DNA from: Closterium sp. NIES-65
Lineage: Eukaryota > Streptophyta > Zygnematophyceae > Desmidiales > Closteriaceae
Direction of reading: 5' to 3'
DNA: 64,000 nt
Assembly: GCA_948144175.1 (NCBI GenBank)
Contig: CANXME010002570.1
Span: 62,001 to 126,000, forward strand
Shown: positions 31,531 through 44,200 of the stretch, in pieces
Numbering within the stretch: position 1 is the first letter of the stretch
Layout of the letters: every line of letters starts with the position of its first letter
The notes under the pieces: generated by a model
Database searches by the model: none
Told to the model about the DNA's origin: nothing
What the model saw: the letters and a program-made list of their open reading frames with translations, nothing else
Translations under genes and position numbers: made by a program

Positions 31531-34500
31531 TCCCAGGAGCTCTTGACCTCCAGCTGTTTCTCCAGTGCGATAGGGAAGACAGACTCTCTCTGTTCGATCT
31601 CACCTCTGGTGCCTCTCCTGCCCCGCCTGCTACTGCTGACAGCACTGTTCGCTCACAGTGGGCCACACGCAATGCTGCTGCTCGCCTTGCTGTGCGTCGC
31701 CACTTACCGACCACTGAGCGTGCACACTTTAGCCAGTACAAGAGTGCTCAGACCTTGTACGACGCTGTAGTTGCACGCTACTCTTCCCCTGCCACTGCTG
31801 CACTGAGCCGCCTCATGCTACCGTACCTCTTCCCTGACCTTGCTGCCTTCCCCACAGTCGCTGACCTCATTACGCACCTCCGCACTAGAGACACTCGCTA
31901 CCGCGCTGCACTTCCTGCTGAGTTCTGCACCAAGAACCCCCCCTCCCATGTACATCACCCTCTACTACATAGTCACCCGGCTCCCTGACTCTCTCCGTGT
32001 AGTGAGGGACCACTTCCTCTCAGTTTGCTCCACCACTCTCACCGTTGACCTCCTCGAGAAGAGCCTCCTAGCAGCAGAGAAGAGCATAGTCGCTGTAGGA
32101 GCCTCTCGTGGTGACCCTCGCACCCCCGTCTTTCAGGGGTGTTCCCCCTCCTCCCTCTTGCCCTCTGTTGCTTCTGCTGCTGCGGCCGACCTCGTTGGTT
32201 TCGAGTCGGTCGGCGCTGCGTCTGCCTCGAGCGGGAGACGCCGCACCGGCAAGGGCAAGGGGGGCAAGGGCGCTGGAGGGGCTGGCGGGGGCGGTGGAGG
32301 TGGTGGTGGAGGCAGTGGAGGGGGTGGGGGTGGTGGTAGGAGTGGTGGCGGGGGTGGAGGTGTCGGTGGCAGCAGTGGAGGCGGAGGAGGCGACGGCGGT
32401 GGCGGAGGGAGCGGAGGCGGCGGAGGTGGTGGAGGCGGCGGAGGCGGCGGAGGTGGCGGAGGCGGCAGCGGCAGCAGTGGACCTGGTCACAGCTCAGCGC
32501 AGAGGAGTGGCTCCGGTGGTGGGGATGCGCCAGCAGCAGCAGCGCAGTCGTGAGACTCTGTCCTCTCAGCAGCTTCGTGAGTGGTACGCTGCGCGTTAGC
32601 GCGGTGGGGGTACGGGTCCCTGCACCTACGTTCTCCGCACCGGCGACCGCGCTAGTGAGCAGTGCGGGGGCCCGCACTCCACCCAGCGTTGCTTCGGCCG
32701 CCTGACGGACGCGTGGCGTCACGAGTTCCCTGAGGCCTCTGAGATCCCTCGCTGGGGAGAGCTGTCTAGGGCGGGGGTTGCTATCTTTGATCTTGATTTT
32801 GATGCTATTCTTGCTGCCATGTATGCTGTTGCTGATAGTAATGAGGGTGACTGTTACCTGTGTGTTCCGCCTGACCCGGGCATTGAGGCTGCTGCTCTAG
32901 GTGCTGGTGAGGCTGCTGCTCTAGGTGCTAGCGCGTCTGCTGCCCCAGGTGCTGGTGAGTCTGCCCTCTCAGGTACCACGTCGGCTCAGGCCTTACACAC
33001 ATTCACCCTTGACTCAGGTGCTTCTCGCTCCTTCTTTCGAGACCTCACCACACTTACGCCGCTTAGTCGGCCGGTTGCGGTCTCCCTGGCGGACCCCTCT
33101 GGGGGTCCTGTCCTTGCTCGCTTCTCCACTGACTTACCCTGTTCGGCAGCCCCCTCTGGCACCCTGTCAGGTCTCTACCTCCCCTCGTTCTTTACGAACT
33201 TGGTGAGTGGAGCTGATCTACAGGATAGGGGGGTTGACCAGTTCACTCCTGCTAGATAGCGGCTGACCCACTGCACGTGTGCTCGGACAGGCAGACACTT
33301 GGCCACGTTCACCCGTCGGCCGGGGTCGAGCCTGTACACCCTCACTACTGAGTCTCCTCCGGCTGCTGAGCCTCGTCAGGTCGCTGCGTCGAGTCAGGTG
33401 TTTTCTGCAGCGTCCAGGTCTAGTCCTGAGTCTGCTCCCTGCTCGTGTCGTCTCTTGTCTCACCAGACTCTCCTTTAGCACCACCGCCTTGGTCACCCTT
33501 CTCTGCCTCGTCTCCGAGGCATGGCCTCCCGTGTCCTTGTCTCTGGTCTCCCCCGGTCTCTCCCTCCCCTACCTCCGGGGCCTGCCCCTACCTGCGTCCC
33601 CTGCGTCGAGGGGCGACAGCGCGCCGCCCCTCACTCCTCCGAGTTTCCTCCGACAGAGGCTCCGTTGCAGACTCTTCACATGGACGTGTGGGGCCCCACT
33701 CGCGTCCGTGGCTAGGGGCACGAGCGTTACTTCCTGTTGGTGGTTGACGACTACTCGCGTTACACCACGGTCTTCCCCTTGCGCACCAAGGGTGAAGTCA
33801 CTGAGGTGTTGATCGACTGGATCCGCGCAGCTCGTCTCCAGCTCAGAGAGAGTTTCGGCTCGGACTTTCATGTTCTGCGTCTGCACTCTGACAGAGGCGG
33901 GGAGTTTTCCTCTGCCCGTCTCGGAGCCTTCTGTCGTGCACAGGGCATCCGCCAGACCTTCACGCTTCCGGCCTCTCCACAGCAAAATGGGATTGCTGAG
34001 CGCCGCATTGGTATGGTCATGGACGTCGCTCGTACGTCCATGATCCATGCGGCTGCCCCCCATTTTCTGTGGCCGTTTGCGGTTCAGTACGCGGCGCATC
34101 AGCTCAACCTTCAGCCCCGGGTCTCCTTGCCAGAGACCTCCCCCACCTTGCGGTGGACGGGAAAGGTTGGCGATGCGTCTGCGTTTCGGGTCTGGGGATC
34201 TCGGGCGTTTGTCCGCGACTTGTCTGCGGACAAGCTGTCTCCCCGTGCTGTTCCCTGCGTCTTCCTTGGCTTCCCCCCTGACGCGCCTGGTTGGCAGTTT
34301 TACAACCCCACCTCGCGCCGTGTTCTGTCCTCCCAGGACGTCACCTTTGACGAGTCGGTGCCTTACTACCGTCTCTTCCCCTACCGTGCTGCGCCCCTTC
34401 CCCCGCCGCGGCTCTTCCTTGTGCCAGGTCCTCCCCCGGTAGACCCCCTCCCCCCTCAGGGTCCTGCCCCGTCAGGTGTGTCCCAGGTAGACGCAGTCGA

Positions 34501-37500
34501 GCCTGTCGAGGTAGCTGTTGACTCTAGTGCTGCTAGAGGTGTTGAGCCTGCGGGTGCCGGGTCTGGAGGTGCTCAGCCTGCGGGTGCTGAGTCTGGGGAT
34601 GCTGAGCCTGGGGGTGCTGAGCCTGGGGGTGCTGAGCCTGGGGGTGCTGAGTCTGGAGGTGCGGAGCCTGGGGGCGTTGGGTCTGCTCGTGTGACCGCCG
34701 GCGGTGCTTCGTCGAGGCGGGAGCCACTCTCTTCGCAGGAGCTGCGCGAGTGGTTTGCCCAGCACTGGAGCCGTGCTGCTGGAGCTGGAGGCACTACTGT
34801 TGCTGCTAGTTCTAGAGGTGCTCGTACTGGCGGTGCTGGAGCTGCTGGGCCTGGGAGTGCTGCTGGGGCTGCTGGAGTTGGTCCTACTGGAGGTGCTGGC
34901 GGTACTGGAGCTGCCGGTCCTGCTGGAGCTGGTGCTGCTGGAGCTCCTGGAGCTAGAGCTGCTGGGGGTGTTGGCGCTGGTGGTTCTGCTGGCGCTGGTG
35001 CGTCTGAGGGTGCTGGAGTTGGCGCTGTTGGAGCTGGAGGTGCTGCTGGCGCTGGTGCTGCCGCTGGGGGTACTGGTGGTGTCCCTGCTCGTGCTGGAGG
35101 CGCTGCGCGGCCGCGGCCGTACTTCGTTCCGCTACTTGAGCAGGTTCTTGGTCTCCCGCCTTCTACTGGTCCTGCTCCTCCCTTAGAGTGTCCACAGCCT
35201 GTCCAGTCGCAGTCACAGTTACAGCACACCTCCCCTCTACCTGCTCCTTCTCCCTACACTGGTCCTACTGGAGGTCTTGCTGAGCGTCTTGAGCCTGCGT
35301 CTCGTCCTGCGTCGCCTGTTCGGGCTGCTCGCGCTAGTCGTCGTGCTCCGCGTCCTCCTGCGGTCCTAGGCACACACCAGATGGCACTGCGTCCTTCCAC
35401 TGCTCCTCTGCGTGTCCCGTTGCCGTCTCCTCCAGAGTCCTCTCTTCCTGTCCTTCCTGAACCTGAGTCTGACTCTCTTCGTGCTGCCAGTCCTACTGTC
35501 ACGCGTCTCCTGGCCACTGTTGTCACTGACCCTTCCTTTGAGTCCACTTCTGCGTCTGCCTTAGTGGCTGAGCTTGTCGACTTCGCTGTTCGCTGTCGTC
35601 TAGACTACGCCACTAGTCTTGTTGCTGAGTCCGAGTCTGTCTGTCCTCTGTCCGTCGGGGGTGGGTGTGCTCTTAGCACGGACGTCCTTGAGGACAGGCA
35701 GAAGGAGTTCCAGTGTTTTGCTGCTGCTTTGCCTCATCTCGTGTCCACGCTGATTGCCCCTGAGGGAGACCCAGATGCACCAGACATCCCGACTCCTCTA
35801 TCGTACGCTGAGGCGATCGAGGGTCCCTACTCCTCTCAGTGGTAGTCAGCCATGGACGCAGAGATGGCTTCCTGGAAGTCCACAGGCACCTACGTTGACG
35901 AGGTTCCCCCACCTGGGGCGAACATCGTCAGTGGCATGTGGATTTTGAGGGTGAAGCGGCCGCCGGGTTCTCCGCCTGTCTTCAAGGCACGTTACGTGGC
36001 TCGAGGCTTCAGTCAGTGGCAGGGAGTTGACTACTTTCAGACCTTCTCTCCCACCCCGAAGATGACCACTCTTCGGGTGATGCTGCACATAGGCGCTCAG
36101 CGCGACTACGAGCTTCACTCTCTTGACTTCAGCACAGCTTTCCTGCAGGGCAACCTGCACGAGGAGATCTGGCTGCACCGCCCACCTGGCTTCACTGGGT
36201 CGTTTCCTCCAGGTACCTAGTGGAGCCTTAGGCGGCCAGTCTACGGTATCCGCCAGGCGCCCCGTGAGTGGCACGACACACTGAGGACCACACTTGCGGC
36301 TCTTGGGTTTGCTCCTTCTACAGCCGACCCGTCGCTGTTTCTGCGCACCGACACCTCTTTGCCGCCGTTCTACATCCTCGTGTACGTCGACGACTTGGTC
36401 TTTGCCACTGCTGACACTGCTGGACTCGCCCACATGAAGTCCGAGCTGCATAAGAGACACACGTGCACAGACCTGGGTGAACTGCGCAGCTACCTTGGCT
36501 TGCAGATCACCCGGGACAGAGCACAGCGCACCATTAACCTGACTCAGTCACACATGATGCATCAGGTCCTTCAGCGCTTCGGCTTCATGTACTCCTCGCC
36601 TCAAGCCACTCCTCTGTCTACTCGCCACTCGCTCTCAGCTCTGCCTTCGGATGAGTCCGTAGAGCCGAGTGGCCCGTACCCAGAGCTTGTTGGCTGCCTC
36701 ATGTACCTGATGACCTGCACACGACCTGACCTTGCATACCCTCTTAGCATCTTGGCACGCTATGTTGCTCCTGGGAGACACCGACCAGAGCACATGGCTG
36801 CAGCGAAGAGGGTGTTGCGCTACGTGTGCAGTACGTCGGGCATGGGGCTAGTGCTTGGAGGGCGACGTCGAGTGGTCCTCACAGGTCACGCAGACGCTTC
36901 TTGGGCTGACGACCAGCCGACACAGCGGTCGTCACATCGTTACACCTTCAGCCTTGGCTCCGGCTCTGTTTCGTGGCGGTCTACCTGCTCGTCTTCTGTT
37001 CTCACCTCCAGCTGTGAGGCTGAGATCTACGCGGGGGCCATGGCTGCACAGGAGCTATGCTGGCTCACCTACCTGCTGACTGACCTAGGAGAGCCACCTC
37101 GTTCTCCTCCAGTTCTGTACGTATACAACAAGGCCATGCTGGCCTTGTGTCGGGAGCACAGACAGGAGCACAGAACGAAGCACATTGCTCTTCGCTACTT
37201 CCTGGCTCGTGAGCTGCAGCAGCGTGGTCAGCTCCGCCTCACCTACGTGGCCTCTGAGGCCAACACTGCTGATATCTTCACCAAGGCTCTTCCGCCTTGT
37301 GATCATCAGCGCTTCTGTGCTATGCTAGGTCTTGTGCCTACTTGTCCTCACTTGCTCACTTCATGATCTTGTTTCTACTGTACTCTTTCTATACCTGCAC
37401 TTGCTTGTTTACCTTTATATATATGATCTTGCATGTGAACTGGCCTTGTGGCCTTGCTCTTGTGCTCGGACTGTGTGGTGACGTTGTGATCCACCCTGAG

Positions 37501-37551
37501 CTTGCTTTGCTTTGCTTGACTGGTCTTGTGACCCCTTGTTCTCCCCCACTT

Positions 37552-37565
37552 TGCCTATGGGGGTG
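37552..37565 (+). other. polypurine tract before Copia 3' LTR
   Basis: GCCTATGGGGGTG directly before TGTCAGGC. Confidence 0.72.
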
Positions 37566-37667
37566 TGTCAGGCATATATGCTATAGTCTGTGTAGGCTGT
37601 AGTGGGGCAGTTCATATGGGGTACAACACTTTAGGGTTTACTACTTGTACTCCTCATTCTTATCACA
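37566..37667 (+). repeat. short Copia LTR (102 bp)
   Basis: TGTCAGGCATAT...CTTATCACA with family motifs GTAGGCTGTAGTGGGG and TACTTGTACTC; the shortest LTR of the family here. Confidence 0.82.
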
Positions 37668-39229
37668 GCTGACCAGCTGCAGTGGACGGCGCTGTCGTGG
37701 GCGACCAGATCGACAAGGTTGGTTGACCTGCACGAGGCCACTGCCATGACGCCGACGGCGGGAAGCTGGCGGCCAACTTCAACGAGGTGGTCGACGAAGG
37801 GAGTTGACGACTTGGGAGGGCGTCGACTTGGTGACGCCGACCTGGGAAGCCAACTTGGTGCAGTCGGCAGATAGCTGGTCTGGTCGACTTGGACTGGTCG
37901 ACTTGGTGAGGGGCCGACTTTGTGAAGTCGGCAGGTGGTCGTCGACTTGGGCGGTCGACGAGCATATACAACTGTTGGTCGACTTGTACCGTGCAAGTCG
38001 ACGCCGACCTGGTGGATTCTAGGTCCACCAAGTAAGCAGGGTGACGGGGTTCAGCATGGTGCGCGACCGTCGCTTGTGTGGAAAAGGTTGTGGAAAGTCA
38101 CTACAGAACAGGAGTGGACCAGGGAGGAGGGCACGGGATTGAGCGAGTGATCACAGCGCTCTAGTAGCGTTCTTACTTCGAGCTTGTGTTCACAGAGAAG
38201 TTTGGCAAGAATTCCACGGAGGAAAATGAAAGAACATTGAACAATGAAAAGATGATAGTACAATTGAGGCATGCAAAATGGTATGATTAGAATGGCATGC
38301 AACACCTAGCAAGTGTGAAATCTGCCAGTGCAGCAGAAGACCGGCTTGCCAACGCTGCAGCAGAGTAGTCTGCTAGTGTTACACTGCGCGCAGTCTACCA
38401 GCACCGAAGTCGCAGGTGACTATCTGCAGTCGTAGGTAGCTATCTGCAGTAGCAGGTTTTCTATCTGCGCAGACGTGCGCACCTACTAAGTATGTGCAGG
38501 TTGACGATTTCACCGTCAGACACATTGCACAATTGTGAGGTAGAAAACGTGTCGTCGATTTTGCCAGGTGCGCACCGTCGACCACGTGCTGCCGTTACGC
38601 AGGTCGAACTTTGCCAAAACCTCCTGGGCAAAGTTTCGCACACCTCCACAGAGTTTCGCACACCTCTCCGAATTCGGTCGATCAGCTTGACCGCGTTCAG
38701 TCGAACAGCGTTCGCCAAGGAGAGCTTATCGACTAGAGCTCGTCGCGCAGAGCTCGTTGACCAGATCTCATCGCGTAGAGCTCGTCGCGCAGAGCTCGTC
38801 GCACGGAGCTCTTTGACCACCTCTCATGGATGACCCTCGTTGACCAGAACCTCTAGACGGGCTTCGTTGACCGCTGTCTTCGACCAGCGCTGCCCGTCGA
38901 CGATGTCGACCAGATTCTGTTGAGTAGAGCCTACTCGACTGCAACTTCCGTCGAACTGGAGGAGCCCACTTCGTCGACCAATCCATCGAAAACTTCTCGT
39001 CGATGGCGAGATCGGCTGCGCCCAAACGAGGGCGGGGCCTTTCTCTTTGACACGCCCCTGCCCAGCTCACGCTTGTGCACCCACCCACAAGGTCCACCTG
39101 AAACTCAGACGGATAGAATACAAGGAGAAAACTCTGTCTACGTGCTCCCAACATAGAGCATGCAGATCACCGCACCAGCCGTGCAGAAGGGCACGGCACT
39201 TACTGCTGCACCTCGTCATCCCCGTCGCC
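37668..39229. other. repeat-derived sequence, no intact gene
   Basis: 37670-38035 is rich in GTCGAC and GTCGGC, like 15000-15190. 38045-38500 is mixed sequence. 38700-38820 is a loose tandem of GAGCTCGTCGCGCAGAGCTC units. The right end adjoins the RNase H end of the minus-strand Tnt1-like Copia and probably holds its 3' untranslated region; TGTTGGGAGC at 39152 on the minus strand could start its LTR but no partner was found. Confidence 0.4.
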
Positions 39230-40013
39230 CACGTCGGTTAGACCCACTTGGCCGATTGCGACGGAGCATCGGTTGAAAGTCGGAAAATGCGGCGCATTCG
39301 TTAAAACATTCGCCGACTGCTAAGAGGTTGGGATGTACTGCAGAGTAATCTGCCCGCGCATCACCATATGGTGCAACCAGGCGTAGAGTCACTCCATATG
39401 CTGAAGGTTGCCTTTGAGTTCCAAGCCTTCTGCGACCGTGATTGCCGACCAGTTGTCGACGCGCAGAACGCTTGGCTTCCTTGCGGCGAGCAGGCGGAAT
39501 TCTGCAAGGAGGAAGCGCAGACGGCGAGTCTCCTTGCCGGCTTCCGTGGCCGCGACGTACTCCGACTTGGTCGAAGAGAGCATCGCGCACTTGATGCGCT
39601 GGCTCGACCAGGAGATTGCGGCTCCTCCGAAGATGAACAAGTAGCCGTCCGTGCTTGTCCGATTCTGCTTGTCGTCGGCATCTGCATGGGTTTCAGCGAG
39701 GTAGAGCAGACAACGATCGACCTCACGCCAATGGTTGTCGCTCCGCATTGTCAGGCCAGATCCGAGCTTGCTGCAAGCAAAGGCAATGTAGGGCCTCGTT
39801 GTAGTGGCCGCAAATTGCAGCGAGCCGACCTTCTGCCGGTACTCCGCTTCCTCGCGCGACTGGAACTCATCGTCGTAAACATCAGCTCTGCATAGGCGTC
39901 GACGGAGACCGGCGTCTTCGACATTCGCCCGGTCTGCTCCTCGTCGATGAAACGCCGACGCAGCTTGTCGACGTAGACTTGCCACAGCTTCCGCGCAGGA
40001 CGGTCGCACACGA

Positions 40014-40383
40014 TGTGAGGATCTAGGATCGTGCTGAGGAAAGAGAGTTTGAATTGAATGATTCACCTGGGTACAACACGAGGCTATGTATAGTCTCGAC
40101 ACAAGGCTAGTTACCCAGGTGTTACGCGAATATTATGAGGGTCGCGAAGCGTCCCGAACAGAACCTTTCCGAACTCGGTAGGAAACAATTCGGTGGAAAC
40201 CAAATAAGTTTGAGTTCGGTACACGTAACCTGGTTTGGTGCTATAACTATAATAGAATACAGGAATGCACCTAACATAGAAACTCAAGCATATCTATGCA
40301 TGATAAAAGAAAACTAAGCTAGAAATAGCATAACAAAGTAAAGGCAAGCAAGCATAGCTGGCATAGGTCGTCGTACTCTCACA
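40014..40383 (-). repeat. Gypsy solo LTR with target duplication
   Basis: 370 bp, TGTGAGGATCTAGG...GTACTCTCACA, flanked by CACGA at 40009-40013 and 40384-40388. It is the same LTR family as 23524-29666. Reverse-transcriptase sequence of the host Copia continues on both sides. A solo LTR is the usual product of recombination between the two LTRs of one copy. Confidence 0.93.
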
Positions 40384-40786
40384 CACGATATCCACCCGAG
40401 TCACTTCTCGACCGGGATGTTTTCGCGCAACTCAAAGGTGGCCTCCAGCAGCTCCTTCAGCATCACAGTGCTGCCGCTCGCGACGAGCAGGTCGTCGACG
40501 TAGACGAGCACCCAGCACGCGGCTCTGTCGTCGCCGACCTTGAAGTACAGCGCCTCATCGACTTGTCGTCGCTCGACAAGTCGTCATCGAACTGCTCCTC
40601 AGTCGGCAGCTCCTCTACCGACTGCTCAGGATCGGCTTTCCTGCCAACGACTCCCTTGAAGCTGGCGCCTCTGCCGATGGCATCTCTGCAGTCTGCTTCG
40701 ACGCCGACAGCTTCCCTATCATCTGCTCCTGTGTCGTCTGCCGTTGCCCGTTTACGATCTTCTCGGGGTCACGTCGGCCATCGGCG

Positions 40787-40911
40787 TGTCAAACTCATAT
40801 GCTATAGTCTATGTAGGCTGTAGTGGGGTAGAAAATATGGGGTACAACACTTTTGGGTTTTCCTACTTGTACCCACCTGCTTGCTAGATCATTCATTCCT
40901 CATTCTTCACA
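40787..40911 (+). repeat. short Copia LTR (5' LTR, 125 bp)
   Basis: TGTCAAACTCAT...CATTCTTCACA, preceded by the target copy CGGCG. Confidence 0.93.
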
Positions 40912-40928
40912 TGGTATAGAGCAGGTTC
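40912..40928 (+). other. primer-binding site of the 40787-53490 Copia
   Basis: TGGTATAGAGCAGGTTC follows the LTR directly and resembles the initiator-Met site TGGTATCAGAGC, one base shorter. Confidence 0.72.
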
Positions 40929-41079
40929 CCTCGTAGGAACGCTTCTCAGGGCCCACCACCTAACTCGATCTTTTTCTCCTGCCCGAGGCGCGCCCCGTAG
41001 GCCGCCCTCACGTTGCGCCCTCCTAGAGGCCCCTCGCGCCACCCTTAGCGGCCCCGTCGCCGTCCTTTCCGGCCCCGTC

Positions 41080-41215
41080 GCCGCCCCTCTAGGCCCCTTG
41101 CGGCCCAGCAGCAGAGCCGCCGAGCCGCCGAGCCGCCCAGCAACCGAGCCGCCAAGCCGCCGAGCAGTCGAGCCGCCGAGCCGCCCTGCCGTCGTGCTGC
41201 TACTGTTCCTACCGG
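41080..41215. repeat. GC-rich repeat leader of Copia
   Basis: Units around GCCGAGCCGCC between the primer site and gag. It is shorter than the leader arrays of the sister elements. Confidence 0.75.
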
Positions 41216-44200
41216 CGCGCCCCGGCCCTAATTACTCGGACTGGTGAGATCACTCTCTTCTAGGCCACTGCAGTCATGGCTACCCCCAGTGTCCTTACCT
41301 TTGATGCTGAGGGTCGTGCTGGTGACTTTGAGGTCTGGGTCGATGACCTCTAGCTGTTCCTACAGTGCAATAGGGCAGACGGACTCTCCCTGTTCGATCT
41401 CACCTCTGGTGCCTCTCCTGCCCCGCCTGCCACTGCTGACAGCACTGTTCGCTCACAGTGGGCCACACGCGATGCTGCTGCCCGTCTTGCTGTGCGTCGC
41501 CACTTACCGACCACTGAGCGTGCGCACTTTAGCCAGTACAAAAGTGCTAAGACCTTGTACAACGCTGTAGTTGCACGCTACTCTTCCCCTGCCACTGCTG
41601 CGCTTAGCGGCCTCATGCTGCCGTACCTGTTCCCTGACCTTGCTGCCTTTCCCACAGTCGCTGACCTCATTACGCACCTTCGCACTAGCGACACTTGCTC
41701 CCGCGCTGCGCTTCCCCCTGAATTCTGTGCCAAGAACCCCCCCCCCCACCCATGTACATCACCCTCTACTACATAGTCACCCGGCTCCCTGACTCCCTTC
41801 GCTTAGTCAGGGACCACTTCCTCTCAGTTTGCCCCACCACACTCACCGTTGACCTCCTCGAGGAGCGCCTCCTAGCAGCAGAGAAGAGCATAGTCGCTGT
41901 AGGAGCCTCTCGTGGTGACCCTCGCACCCCCGTCTTTCAGGGGTGTTCCCCCTCCCCCCTCTTGCCCTCTATTGCTTCTGCTGCTGCGGCCGACCTCGTT
42001 GGTTTCGAGTCGGTCGGCGCCGCGTCTACCCCTAGCGGGAGATGCCGCACCGGCAAGGGCAAGGGGGGCAAGGGTGTTGGAGGGGCTGGCGGGGGCGGTG
42101 GAGGTGGTGGTGGAGGCAGTGGAGGGGGTGGGGGTGGTGGTGGGAGTGGTGGCGGGGGTGGAGGTGTCGGTGGCAGTAGAGGAGGCGGAGGAGGCGGCGG
42201 CGGTGGCGGAGGGAGCGGAGGCGGCGGAGGTGGCGGAGGCGGCGGAGGTGGCGGAGGCGGCGGAGGCAGCGGTGGAGCTGGTCGCGGCTCTGTGCAGAGG
42301 AGTGGCTCCGGTGGTGGTCCGCGCCAGCAGCAGCAGCGCAGTCGTGAGACCCCGTCCCCCCAGCAGCTTCGTGAGTGGTACGCTGGGCGTCAGCGAGGTG
42401 GGGGTACTGGTCCATGCACCTACGTCCTCCGTACCGGCAACCGCGCTGGTGAGAAGTGCGGGGGCCCGCACTCCACCCAGCGCTGCTTCGGCCGCCTGCC
42501 GGACGCGTGGCGTCACCAGTTCCCTGACGCCACTAAGATCCCTCGCTGGGGAGAGCTGTCTAGGGCGGGGGTTTCTATCGTTGATCTTGATTATGATCCT
42601 ATTCTTGCTGCCATGTATGCTGTTGCTGATAGTGTTGAGGGTGACTGTTACCTGTGTGTTCCGCCTAACCCGGGCATTGAGGCTGCTGCTCTAGGTGCTG
42701 GTGAGGCTGCTGCTCTAGGTGCTAGTGCGTCTGCTGCCCCAGGTGCCGGTGAGTCTGCTCTCTCAGGTACCACGCCGGCTCAGGCCTTACACACCTTCAC
42801 CCTTGATTCGGGTGCTTCCCGCTCCTTCTTTCGAGACCACACGACGCTTACGCCGCTTAGTCGGCCGGTTGCGGTCTCCCTGGCGGACCCCTCTGGGGGT
42901 CCTGTCCTTGCTAGCTTCTCCACTGTCCTACCGTGCCCGGCAGCCCCCTCTGGCACCCTGTCAGGTCTCTACCTCCCCTCGTTCTCTACGAACTTGGTGA
43001 GTGGAGCTGACCTACAGGATAGGGGGGTTGACCAGTTCACTCGTGCGAGTCAGCCGATGACCCACTGCACGTGTGCTCGTACGGGCCGACACTTGGCTAC
43101 GTTTACGCGTCGTCCGGGGTCGAGCTTGTACACACTGACTACTGAGTCTCCTCCGGTTGCTGAGTCTGGTCAGGTAGCTGCGTCGAGTCACGTGTTTGCT
43201 GCAGGGTCCAGGTCTGGTCCTGAGTCTGCGCCCTGCTCGTGTCGTCTCCTGTCCCACCAGACTCTCCTTTGGCACCATCGCCTTGGTCACCCCTCCCTGT
43301 CTTGTCTCCGAGGCATGGCCTCACGTGTCCTTGTCTCTGGTCTCCCCCGGTCCCTACCTCCCCTACCTCCGGGGCCTGCCCCTACATGCGTCCCCTGCGT
43401 TGAGGGGTAGTACCGCGCCGCTCCTCACTCCTCCAATTTTCCTCCGACAGAGGCTCCGCTGCAGGCTCTTCACATGGACGTGTGGGGCCCCGCCCGCGTC
43501 CGTGGCCAGGGTCACGAGCGTTACTTCCTGTTGGTGGTTGACGACTACTCGCGTTACACCACGGTGTTCCCCTTGCGCAGCAAGGGTGACGTCACTGAGG
43601 TGTTGATCGACAGGATCCGCGCAGCTCGTCTCCAGCTCAGAGAGAGTTTCGGCTCGGACTTTCCTGTTCTGCGTCTGCACTCTGACAGAGGCGGGGAGTT
43701 TTCCTCTGCCCGTCTCGGAGCCTTCTGTCGTGCACAGGGCATCTGCCAGACCTTCACGCTTCCGGCCTCTCCACAGCAAAATGGGATTGCTGAGCGCCGC
43801 ATAGGCATGGTCATGGACGTCGCTCGTACGTCCATGATCCATGCGGCTGCCCCCATTTTCCGTGGCCGTTTGCAGTTCAGTACGCAGCGTATCAGCTCAA
43901 CCTTCAGCCCCGCGTCTCCTTGCCAGAGACCTCCCCCACCTTGCGGTGGACGGGGAAGGTTGGCGATGCGTCTGCGTTTCGGGTCTGGGGATCTCGGGCG
44001 ATTGTCCGCGACTTGTCTGCGGACAAGCTGTCCCCGCGTGCTGTTCCCTGCGTCTTCCTTGGCTTCCCCCCTGACGCGCCTGGGTGGCAGTTTTACCACC
44101 CCACCTCGCGCCGTGTTCTATCCTCTTAGGACGTCACCTTTGACGAGTCGGTACCTTACTACCGTCTCTTCCCCTACCGCACTGCGCCCCTCCCCCCGCC

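Larger units (their letters stand above)
31531..37667 (+). mobile_element. Copia element (short-LTR family), 3' LTR present
   Basis: Plus strand. Parts: gag about 31541-32560 (LTSGASPAPPAT, Gly-rich tract about 32265-32475); zinc knuckle C-x13-C-x3-H-x4-C about 32620-32695; protease LDSGASRSFFRD near 33010; GAG-pre-integrase and integrase core about 33400-34100; PGGAEPGG linker about 34550-34690 followed by a Gly/Ala-rich stretch to about 35150; reverse transcriptase about 35860-36600 with YVDDLVFATAD near 36380; RNase H about 36880-37300; 3' untranslated region, purine tract and a 102-bp LTR. No 5' LTR is seen. Broken, roughly six to eight breaks. Confidence 0.88.

Noticed and set aside
39152-39161. 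TGTTGGGAGC on the minus strand as the LTR start of the Tnt1-like Copia
   Set aside because: No purine tract before it and no second copy in the window, so it is only mentioned and not called.
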